Shown one piece after another: positions 54,350 to 64,000 of a stretch of DNA of 64,000 nt (positions within the stretch are counted from its first letter, which is position 1; every line of letters begins with the position of its first letter). The stretch is from Spongospora subterranea f. sp. subterranea (taxonomy: Eukaryota > Endomyxa: Phytomyxea > Phytomyxea > Plasmodiophorida). The notes under the pieces are model-generated. The model saw nothing but the letters and a program-made list of their open reading frames with translations. It had not been told where the DNA came from and did not search any database. The translations under genes and the position numbers were made by a program. The DNA lies in assembly GCA_049724395.1 (NCBI GenBank), contig JAUGWO010000104.1, positions 87,916 through 151,915 on the forward strand. Reading direction: 5' to 3'.

Positions 54350-57300
54350 AAAGAAAGGAGAGATCACGCGAGCGAGAGTGAGAGGGAGCGGTGATGCGAG
54401 AGAGAGAGGGAGCTGGAAGGCGAGAGAGAGAGAAGGAGCTGGAACACGCGAGAGAGAGGGAGCGGTGACGCGAGAGAGAGAGGGAGCTGGAACACGAGAG
54501 AGAGAGAGGGAGCTGGAAGGCGAGAGAGAGAGAGGGAGCTGGAACACGAGAGAGAGGGAGCGGTGACGCGAGAGAGAGAGGGAGCTGGAAGGCGAGAGAG
54601 AGAGGGAGCGGGAACGATGTTGATTGGAAGAAGCAAATAGAAGAATGAGTTTATTAGAAAAACGAGGGGCTCTGATATACAGAGCTAGATTATTATTGTC
54701 TCGGTCGGAAAAAGGGCGCGCGATTTCTCTGTCGGAAAAAAGGCGCGTTAATCGCGCGCCAAAATCCGTCACACGACAGAGGCTGCGCTACAGGGTTGCT
54801 CCTCAGGAGGCCGCTCATTAAGAGGCCGCGTCGAGTCTTCATCAATATCGGATGTTCGTGACAGTGGGCCAATACGACCAGTTTGGGCCAGTACAGCCAA
54901 TGGGCCAGTACGACAGGTTGGCGACGTGGTTTGAACTTCAACACGCCCCCTCAAACCATGTGCCTTGTTGGTCACCAATCTTTTGCTCAATCTTGTGAAT
55001 GTTGCGCCTGAAGTTGGTTTAGTAAAAATATCTGCGACCATCTCGACTGTTGGCATGAACTGGACTTGAACCTGGTTGTTGTGAACCATGTGTCTCACGA
55101 AATGATATTTTGCATCAATGTGTTTTGTTCGCGCGTCGGTTCTGTTGTTGCCGCTGATAGATATGCATCCTTGGTTATCGTCGTAAATGACAGTTGCGGC
55201 TGGTTCTGGGCGCTCAAGTTCGAACAGCAGTTGGCGGATCCATTTGGCTTCGCGTGACGCACCACATAATGCAATATACTCGGATTCAACAGACGATAAG
55301 GCTGTTGAGGGTTGCAATTTGGATTTCCAAGAGATTGGGGCACCATTAAAAGTGAATACGAAACCAGTTGTGGATCTCCTTGTGTCCGGGTTACCGGCCC
55401 AGTCTGCGTCGCTGTAGCCATAGAGTCCGGCGGGATTCTTTGAAGAGCCTGCTGTAAATTTCAGGCCGTAGTCCGATGTCCCTGCCAAAAAACGGAGTAC
55501 TCTCTGTGCTGCCGTCCAGTGCTGCCGCCCGGGGTTGCTTATAAATCTACATAAGGTTCCGACCGCGCATGCAATGTCGGGTATTGTGGTTGTGGCTAAC
55601 CAGTTTAAACTGCCGACAAGCTCAGAATACGGCACCAGTTTCATGCTGGCTCGCTCTTGGTCGGTGGTAGGGCTCATGTTCGTACTGAGGTAGTATCCTA
55701 CGGTTGATGTGGAGTGTTGGCGGATTTGCAAAGATTCATATTGAATCGAAGGAGTAATTCATCAACGTAGTCTTGCTGGTGTAAAAATATTGATTCTGTT
55801 GCCCCATCACGCAATAACTGCATACCAAGAACACGACTGGGCGCGCCAAGATCGGTGACGTTCCATTTGGACTTGAAGTGATCCACTAATTCATCACAAA
55901 GAGTTGGATTATTATGGGCAATAATGATATCGTCGACATGAATGAGAACAATAGCATAGAAAGTGTCACGTCTGAGATGGTAAAGACAAGGATCAGCAAT
56001 TGTTCTTCGAAAATGGAGCTTATTGACCAAGAAATCATCCAGCTGCTGATTCCAGATCATTCCCGCTTGTTTGAGACCGTAGAGAGCTTTCTGTAACTTG
56101 CAAACTAGATTTCCTTGACCAGGCTCAATGAAACCATTAGGCTGTTTCATGTAAATATCGCCGTCAATGTTACCGTTAAGGAATGCGCCCACGATGTCGA
56201 TTTGACGAAGAAACAAGCCTTGATCGGCGGTCAGTGCCATGACGATACGAAATGATTCCGAATGTGCGACGGGAGAGAAAGTTTCACTGTAATCGATACC
56301 AGCACGTTGGGAGAAGCCTTTGATCACCAAACGGGCTTTGAACTTTCGAATACCACCGTCTCCGGTCAGATTAGGCTTGGTATTGAAGACCCATTTGCAA
56401 GCGATTGCTTTACGGTCTGGAGGTAGTTCTTGCAACGTCCATGTGTCAAATTCGAGCATCTGCTTGTATTCAACCTGCATAGCATCATACCAATGGCCAG
56501 CTTCAGGTCCGTTCAGGGCTTCTGGGACTGTTTGTGGTACGGTAACAGAAGCAATTGTGAGTGATGCGATGTCCGGTCTTGGCAATTTGTTACATGTCGA
56601 GTCCAACTGCATTGTGTGATTGGCTTGATGTGCTTTCCACCATTCTCCTGGAGGTCGCGGTTCTCTAGGACTGCGACGAACGACTACTGCCGGTTCGGGG
56701 TCTAAATCATTATTGTTGTCAGGCGAATAAGGTTCATTGTCATTATTGCTAACATCTTCGGATATGATGGAATCAGCTGCATTGTTTTCATTCGAAATTT
56801 GAACATGGGGTTCCATCTCAGAGCGGAAGCAGCTTTCAAAACAGGGGGAGATGGTATTTCTGGAATCTGAACTTTCTCTTTGAAATCCGTAATCAAAGGA
56901 GTATTCGTCGAACTCGACATCTCGACTGGAATATTCTTTTTGGGATATGGGATCGTACAGCAAATAAGCCTTTTGATTCTGTGTGTAGCCAATGTGAATT
57001 AGTTTCTGTGCTCGAGGCTGTATCTTTTTTCGTTCGTTGGACTGAAGCAATCTGTAGGCGACACAGCCGAATGTTTTAAGGTAGTTAAGATTCGGAACCT
57101 GTTTGAACAAGACTTCATACGGAGTAACTCGGTCTGGTAACGTCGAGTGGGGTCGTCGATTGTATATATGAACAGCTACTTGTACAGCCCAATCAAAACA
57201 TTGCTGGGGCAACTTCGAATGTGATAGTAGACAAAGGGCAATATCAGTTAATGTTCGATTAAGCCTTTCAGCCATGCCATTCGATTGTGAGTTTCCCGGG

Positions 57301-58048
57301 ACTGTCCTTCGGTGATGAATGCCTTGAAGGTCTAGCCAATCACGACACTCTGTGCTGTCCAATCTTCGACATGTATTCGCCTCCGTTGTCTGATTGAAAA
57401 TTGCGGATAGTTGTGCTGTGAAGGTTGTTGAAATGTCGAATGAACTTCTTGAGGTGCTCGAACTGCTCAGATTTGTTTGTCAAACAGGCAATTGTGCAGA
57501 ATCGGCTGTAAGCATCAATGTATGTGACAAAGTACTTGGAACCGTCTATGCCAGGGGAAGAAAATGGGCCCATGAGGTCGCTTACGATGAGTTCACCCGG
57601 AGTGGTTTGATGGTGTTTGGTATTCAAGAACGGTCCTTTTGACATTTTCCCCATCACGCATGGTTCACAAAAGTGTAATTGCTTGGGAGAAGGTTCTAGT
57701 CGAATTCCGTAGCGCTCATCCTTACTCAAATTCGATATTTCCTTGTTGCTGATATGGCCTAACCTTGCGTGCCATAGTGACAGGGGAAGGGCAACGTCAT
57801 GTCGGACCGCAAAAGTCGCCGCAAGGTCTGATGATCGGATAGAATTTGAATCCAGTCTGTACAGGTTGTCCTTATCTTTTCGAATCCTTGCAAGTATGTT
57901 TCCAACGGGAGCGGTGAAATCATGAGAGTGGAAGATAGTCATGTGTTCGCCATCGATCAAAAACTTCATCCCTGATTCTGCTGCTTGGCCGGGAGAAAAG
58001 AGGTTTTTCCCGAGGTCCGGAACCGCCAAAACATTCTCAAGTGGAATT
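54350..58048 (-). mobile_element. Ty1/copia element A, 3' part (minus strand)
   Basis: Read on the minus strand from 58048: a pre-integrase domain, integrase (LTFIDDYSRF-type YFVTYIDAYSRF, then NFQSDNGGEY and NGMAERLNRT), RT (KWVFNTKPN, GAFLNG, VLIHVDDIIIAHN) and RNase H (GYSDADWAGNPDTRRSTTGF, ending VADIFTKPT). The 3' LTR is about 54350-54943 and contains a GAGAGAGGGAGC microsatellite. The 5' part continues at 63655-64000, because copia B is inserted in between. A itself lies inside the gag of element C. A and B are the same family and very similar. A carries a few breaks. Confidence 0.93.
54365..54625. repeat. GAGAGAG-rich microsatellite in the LTR of copia A
   Basis: Irregular repeats of GAGAGAGGGAGCGGTGACGC and GGAGCTGGAA types make up about 260 bases. 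They lie within the 3' LTR and match in reverse the CTCTCTCGCGTTCCCGCTCC tracts in the LTRs of copia B. Confidence 0.85.
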
Positions 58049-58655
58049 TGTTGAAATTCAAACCACGTCGCCAACCTGTCGTACTGGCCCATTGGCTGTA
58101 CTGGCCCAAACTGGTCGTATTGGCCCACTGTCACGAACATCCGATATTGATGAAGACTCGACGCGGCCTCTTAATGAGCGGCCTCCTGAGGAGCAACCCT
58201 GTAGCGCAGCCTCTGTCGTGTGAGAGATTTTGGCGCGCGATTAGCGCGCCTTTTTCCCGACAGAGAAATCGCGCGCCCTTTTCCGACTGAGACAATAATA
58301 TCTAGCTCTGTATATCAGAGCCCCTCGTTTTCTAATAAACTCGTTCTTCTATTTGCTTCTTCCAATCAACATCGTTCCCACTCCTCTCTCTCTCGCGTTC
58401 AGGCTCCCTCTCTCTCGCGTTCCCGCTCCCTCTCTCTCGCGTTCCCGCTCCCTCTCTCTCTCGCGTTCCCGCTCCCCTCTCTCTCGCGTTCCCGCTCCCT
58501 CTCTCTCGCGTTCCCGCTCCCTCTCTCTCTCGCGTTCCCGCTCCCTCTCTCTCGCGTTCCCGCTCCCTCTCTCTCTCGCGTTCCCGCTCCCTCTCACTCT
58601 CGCGTTCCCGCTCCCTCCCTCGCTCGCCTGATCTCTCTGATCTCTCTCTCTAGAA
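58049..58655 (+). repeat. 5' LTR of copia B
   Basis: It starts TGTTGAAATTCAAACC and ends CTCTCTAGAA. It contains an inverted GCGCGC pair near 58232-58250, an AATAAACTCGTTC-type stretch near 58333 and a CTCTCTCGCGTTCCCGCTCC tract at about 58375-58620. Confidence 0.9.
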
Positions 58656-58717
58656 GATTAAGAGTCCCAGCTCTGTTAGCTGCATAGTACCTCAAGTGTG
58701 CTATTCTATATACACTT

Positions 58718-58855
58718 AGGTGTACATTTGTATATACACTTAGGTGTACATTTGTATATACACTTAGGTGTATATTTGTATATACACTTAGGTGTACATT
58801 TGTATATACACTTAGGTGTACATTTGTATATACATTTAGGTGTACACTGTATATA
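58718..58855. repeat. 24-bp tandem minisatellite in the leader of copia B, about 5.7 copies
   Basis: The unit TATATACACTTAGGTGTACA + TTTG is repeated with a 24-base period. Each unit includes the palindrome TACACTTAGGTGTA. The array lies between the 5' LTR and gag. Since 24 is a multiple of three it reads as an eight-residue repeat (YIHLGVHL) in one frame, but it lies before the gag start. Confidence 0.92.
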
Positions 58856-61800
58856 CATCCATCATGATGTCCACGGTCTATAACATCCATAAGCTCGAAG
58901 GATCCGACGATTTCCCTATCTGGAAGCGTCGTATGATGGCCATATTACAGGACAAGGATTATGATATATCAATCTCCTATAATCCAGCAACATTTGACCC
59001 TGTCGAACCGCGAACTAAGTGTATATACTGACACGACGTCGAGCCGTACCGATACGAAAACCCGGGGTGTGATCGAACTGAACGTGGGTGACTCGGTACT
59101 CCGTCATTTACTCTCTGAAACCTCTGCTCACGCGTATTGGGTCAAACTCCATAACATCTACCAGCGCAAATCACTCTCTTCAGTTGTCGTCAAGTTGCGC
59201 CAATGGGTTACCTGCATGCAAGACGGGCAACCAGTGCAAGAATTTATAGGCCGAGTCGAATCTCGAGCCCGAGACCTCCAAGGTGCAGGCATCGAGATAC
59301 CAGAAAAATTAATTTCAGCACTCGTTGTTTGCAACCTCGATAGCCGTTTCCACTCAGTTGCTACTGCCTTAGACTGCCAGGACTTTGATCATATTTCCCT
59401 AGTCAAGATCACCTCCCTGCTGCTAAACGAAGAAGTTCGTCAAGGCCAAGATATTGCCTCTACACAAGCAAACATTGCTGGCAAGAAGCGTCGATGCAAA
59501 GTTCACCCACACCTTGGCCATACGGATGACCAATGTTATGCACAACACCCTGAGCTTCGCCCTAGCAGCTGGCAGCCGAGGAGGGAAACGACATAACAAA
59601 CAGGGACAAGTTCAAAACTACCATTATGCCTCTCAAGCTTCATTTAACAAGTCCAGGGCCTGGCATGTAGATACTGGCTGTTCCAACCACATGACATTTG
59701 ACCGTCAGATCTTATCGCAATTCCGAAGCGCAAGTCTGAACCCAGAAATTCAACTGGGTGACAACACTTCCATCCCTTCAGTTGGATCTGGTAACTGCAA
59801 TTTACGCGTACAGGGAAGGTCAATTCCACTTGAGAATGTTTTGGCGGTTCCGGACCTGGGGAAAAACCTCTTTTCTCCCGGCCAAGCAGCAGAATCAGGG
59901 ATGAAGTTTTTGATCGATGGCGAACACATGACTATCTTCCACTCTCATGATTTCACCGCTCCCGTTGGAAACATACTTGCAAGGATTCGAAAAGATAAGG
60001 ACAACCTGTACAGACTGGATTCAAACTCTATCCGATCATCAGACCTTTCGGCGACTTTTGCGGTCCGACATGACGTTGCCCTTCCCCTGTCACTATGGCA
60101 CGCAAGGTTAGGCCATACCAGCAACAAGGAAATATCGAATTTTGAGTAAGGATGAGCGCTACGGAATTCGACTAGAACCTTCTCCCAAGCAATTACACTT
60201 TTGTGAACCATGCGTGATGGGGAAAATGTCAAAAGGACCGTTCTTGAATACCACACACCATCAAACCACTCCGGGTGAACTCATCGTAAGCGACCTCATG
60301 GGCCCATTTTCTTCCCCTGGCATAGACGGTTCCAAGTACTTTGTCACATACATTGATGCTTACAGCCGATTCTGCACAATTGCCTGTTTGAGAAACAAAT
60401 CTGAGCAGTTCGAGCACCTCAAGAAGTTCATTCGACATTTCAACAACCTTCACAGCACAACTATCCGCAATTTTCAATCAGACAACGGAGGCGAATACAT
60501 GTCGAAAGAGTGTCGTGATTGGCTAGACCTTCAAGGCATTCATCACCGAAGGACAGTCCCGGGAAACTCACAATCGAATGGCATGGCTGAAAGGCTTAAT
60601 CGAACATTGACTGATATTGCTCTTTGTCTACTATCACATTCGAAGTTGCCCCAGCAATGTTTTGCTTGGGCTGTACAAGTAGCAGTTCATATATACAATC
60701 GACGACCCCACTCGACGTTACCAGACCGAGTTACTCCGTATGAAGTCTTGTTCAAACAGGTTCCGAATCTTAACTACCTTAGAACATTCGGCTGTGTCGC
60801 CTACAGATTGCTTCAGTCCAACGAACGGAAAAAGATACAGCCTCGAGCACAGAAACTAATTCACATTGGCTACACACAGAATCAAAAGGCTTATTTGCTG
60901 TACGATCCCATATCTCAAAAAGAATATTCCAGTCGAGATGTCGAGTTCGACGAATACTCCTTTGATTACGGATTTCAAAGAGAAAGTTCAGATTCCAGAA
61001 ATACCATCTCCCCCTGTTTTGAAAGCAGCTTCCGCTCTGAGATGGAACCCCATGTTCAAATTTCGAACGAAAACAATGCAGCTGATTCCATCATATCCGA
61101 AGATGTCAGCAATAATGACAATGAATTGGATCCTGTCCAGCCTGAAGACACAGACAGCACATCGGACGCATCATTACCTTATTCGCCTGACAACAATAAT
61201 GATTTAGACCCCGAACCGGCAGTAGTCGTTCGTCGCAGTGTTAGAGAATCGCGACCTCCAGGAGAATGGTGGAAAGCACATCAAGCCAATCACACACTGC
61301 AGTTGGACTCGACATGTATCAAATTGCCAAGACCGGACATCGCATCACTCACAATTGCTTCTGTTACCGTACCACAAACAGTCCCAGAAGCCCTGAACGG
61401 ACCTGAAGCTGGCCATTGGTATGATGCTATGCAGGTTGAATACAAGCAGATGCTCGAATTTGACACATGGACGTTACAAGAACTACCTCCAGACCGAAAA
61501 GCAATCGCCTGCAAATGGGTCTTCAATACCAAGCCTAATCTGACCGGAGATGGTGGTATTCGAAAGTTCAAAGCCCGTTTGGTGATCAAAGGCTTCTCCC
61601 AACGTGCTGGTATCGATTACAGTGAAACTTTCTCTCCCGTCGCACATTCGGAATCATTTCGTATCGTCATGGCACTAACCGCCGATCAAGGCTTGTTTCT
61701 TCGTCAAATCGACATCGTGGGCGCATTCCTTAACGGTAACATTGACGGCGATATTTACATGAAACAGCCTGATGGTTTCATCGAGCCTCGGTCAAGGAAA

Positions 61801-62964
61801 TCTAGTTTGCAAGTTACAGAAAGCTCTCTACGGTCTTAAACAAGCGGGAATGATCTGGAATCAGCAGCTGGATGATTTCTTGGTCAATAAGCTCCATTTT
61901 CGAAGAACAATTGCTGATCCTTGTCTTTACCATCTCAGACGTGACACTTTCTATGCTATTGTTCTCATTCATGTCGACGATATCATTATTGCCCATAATA
62001 ATCCAACTCTTTGTGATGAATTAGTGGATCACTTCAAGTCCAAATGGAACGTCACCGATCTTGGCGCGCCCAGTCGTGTTCTTGGTATGCAGTTATTGCG
62101 TGATGGGGCAACAGGATCAATATTTTTACACCAGCAAGACTACGTTGATGAATTACTCCTTCGATTCAATATGAATCTTTGCAAATCCGCCAACACTCCA
62201 CATCAACCAGGATACTACCTCAGTACGAACATGAGCCCTACCACCGACCAAGAGCGAGCCAACATGAAATTGGTGCCATATTCTGAGCTTGTCGGCAGTT
62301 TAAACTGGTTAGCCACAACCACAAGACCCGACATTGCATGCGCGGTCGGAACCTTATGTAGATTTATAAGCAACCCCGGGCGGCAGCACTGGACGGCAGC
62401 ACAGAGAGTACTCAGATTTTTGGCAGGGACATCGGACCACGGCCTGAAATTTACAGCAGGCTCTTCAAAGAATCCCGCCGGACTCTATGGCTACAGCGAC
62501 GCAGACTGGGCCGGTAACCCGGACACGAGGAGATCCACAACTGGTTTCGTTTTCACTTTTCATGGTGCCCCAATCTCTTGGAAATCCAAATTGCAACCCT
62601 CAACAGCCTTATCGTCTGTTGAATCCGAGTATATTGCATTATGTGGTGCGTCACGCGAAGCCAAATGGATCCGCCAACTGTTGTTCGAACTTGAGCGCCC
62701 AGAACCAGCCGCAACTGTCATATACGACGATAACCAAGGATGCATATCTATCAGCGGCAACAACAGAACCGACGCGCGAACAAAACACATTGATGCAAAA
62801 TACCATTTCGTGAGACAGATGGTTCACAACAACCAGATTCAAGTCCAGTTCATGCCAACAGCCGAGATGGTCGCAGATATTTTCACTAAACCAACTTCAG
62901 GCGCAACATTCACAAAACTGAGCAAAAGATTGGTGACCAACAAGGCACATGGTTTGAGGGGGCG

Positions 62965-63654
62965 TGTTGAAGTTCAAACCACGTCGCCAACCTGTCGTAC
63001 TGGCCCATTGGCTGTACTGGCCCAAACTGGTCGTATTGGCCCACTGTCACGTACATCCGATATTGATGAAGACTCGACGCGGCCTCTTAATGAGCGGCCT
63101 CCTGAGGAGCAACCCTGTAGCGCAGCCTCTGTCGTGTGACGGATTTTGGCGCGCGATTAGCGCGCCTTTTTCCCGACAGAGAAATCGCGCGCCCTTTTCC
63201 GACTGAGACAATAATATCTAGCTCTGTATATCAGAGCCCCTCGTTTTCTAATAAACTCATTCTTCTATTTGCTTCTTCCAATCAACATCGTTCCCACTCC
63301 CTCTCTCTCTCTCGCTCTTCTCGCGTTCCCGCTCCCTCTCTCTCTCGCGTTCCCGCTCCCCTCTCTCTCGCGTTCCCGCTCCCTCTCTCTCTCGCGTTCC
63401 CGCTCCCTCTCTCTCTCGCGTTCCCGCTCCCTCTCTCTCTCGCGTTCCCGCTCCTCTCTCTCTCGCTCCGCTCCCTCTCTCTCTCGCGTTCCCGCTCCCT
63501 CTCACTCATGACGGGGAAGGGCAACGTCATGTCGGACCGCAAAAGTCGCCGCATGGTCTGATGATCGGATAGAATTTGAATCCAGTCTGTACAGGTTGTC
63601 CTTATCTTTCGAATCCTTGCTCCCTCGCTCGCCTGATCTCTCCTCTCTCTAGAA
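62965..63654 (+). repeat. 3' LTR of copia B, with an internal patch
   Basis: It begins TGTTGAAGTTCAAACC and ends CTCTCTAGAA like the 5' LTR. It is about 83 bases longer, because bases of about 63508-63620 are replaced by a patch of about 110 bases that matches copia internal sequence (57781-57890 of copia A) rather than LTR. Confidence 0.88.
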
Positions 63655-64000
63655 GAATTGACCTTCCCTGTACGCACAAATTGCAGTTACCAGATCCAAC
63701 TGAAGGGATGGAAGTGTTGTCACCCAGTTGAATTTCTGGGTTCAGACTTGCGCTTCGGAATTGCGATAAGATCTGACGGTCAAATGTCATGTGGTTGGAA
63801 CAGCCAGTATCTACATGCCAGGCCCTGGACTTGATAAATGAAACTTGAGAGGCAAGTTTTCCAGACAAGACAGTCAGGTAATCATCAAGCTCACGCAGTC
63901 CGTGGCGCTATGAGATTCCAGTTGACCGATTTCCTGAGATTCTGTTTTAACAACAACTTTACCTAATGTGCTTCGTATCTTTTGTTAGGATATTTTTATG
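63655..64000 (-). mobile_element. Copia A, 5' part (continues beyond the window)
   Basis: On the minus strand this reads the protease region of the same family (SRAWHVDTGCSNHMTF, then IQLGDNTSIPSVGSGNC), continuing directly from the sequence that breaks off at 58048 on the other side of copia B. The last 130 bases of the window no longer match copia B closely. Confidence 0.9.

Larger units (their letters stand above)
58049..63654 (+). mobile_element. Ty1/copia element B, nearly whole, inserted into copia A
   Basis: The element is bounded by LTRs 58049-58655 and 62965-63654 and by a 5-base target duplication GAATT (58044-58048 and 63655-63659). In order it has a 24-bp minisatellite leader, gag (about 58860-59600, starting MSTVYNIHKLEGSDDFPIWK, a UBN2-type gag), protease-like sequence (WHVDTGCSNHMTF near 59660), integrase (about 60140-60800), RT (about 61380-62200, with GAFLNGNIDGDIYMK and IHVDDIIIAHN) and RNase H (about 62480-62900). 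A polypurine tract (GAGGGGGCG) precedes the right LTR. Over their shared first 330 bases the LTRs differ at only a handful of sites, so the insertion is young. It looks nearly whole, with a small number of breaks. Confidence 0.95.

Noticed and set aside
54378-54566. Arginine- and glutamate-rich or serine- and leucine-rich frames over the GAGAGAG tracts (also at 58220-58687 and 63136-63561)
   Set aside because: They are translations of microsatellite DNA within LTRs and open only because of base composition.
58698-58883. Frames encoding YIHLGVHL repeats
   Set aside because: They are translations of the 24-bp minisatellite in the retroelement leader, with no evidence that they are coding.

Overview
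This is a piece of a nuclear eukaryotic genome. The genes are split by GT-AG introns, and many of these are only about 50-70 bases long (all those in the guanylate kinase, zinc-finger, Golgi SNARE and aldo-keto reductase genes). The identifiable genes are universal eukaryotic housekeeping genes. A full NBAS-type tether gene and a TGEKP-linked C2H2 zinc-finger protein suggest an opisthokont or another protist with a compact, intron-bearing genome. I cannot place the species from the sequence. The retroelements (copia, and Ty3/gypsy with a chromodomain) are of kinds common in oomycetes, chytrids and other protists, so they do not settle it.

Layout. 1-5.4 kb: a decayed minus-strand copia element beside a 448-bp TA-flanked inverted-repeat element, both lying between two blocks of the same 41-bp minisatellite. 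6.2-12.8 kb: three intronless genes for membrane proteins of unknown function, with a strong foldback at 9.8 kb. 14.0-22.3 kb: a compact gene cluster with PTPA (PP2A activator), an unknown 365-residue protein, a possible membrane-protein gene, guanylate kinase, a five-finger C2H2 protein, and the Golgi SNARE GOSR1/GS28. 24.1-34.1 kb: a large multi-exon NBAS gene. 34.9-36.0 kb: an aldo-keto reductase. 36-43.2 kb: poorly resolved coding fragments, a coiled-coil gene and several foldbacks. 43.3-64 kb: a nest of LTR retroelements.

The retroelement nest holds a chromodomain Ty3/gypsy element (43.3-48.2 kb), a decayed fragment and a further LTR, an inverted second copy carrying a SINE-like insert, and a different Ty3-like gag preceded by a 29-bp minisatellite. 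That gag is interrupted by a minus-strand copia (A). Copia A is in turn interrupted by a young, nearly whole plus-strand copia of the same family (B), bounded by a GAATT target duplication.

Two genes share a theme. GOSR1 (Golgi SNARE) and NBAS (subunit of the ER tether that receives Golgi-to-ER vesicles) are divergent neighbours acting in the same trafficking loop. The other genes serve signalling (PTPA), nucleotide metabolism (guanylate kinase), carbonyl reduction (AKR) and probably transcription (zinc finger). Inverted duplication at every scale, from about 30 bp to about 3.4 kb, is the most striking structural trait of the window.
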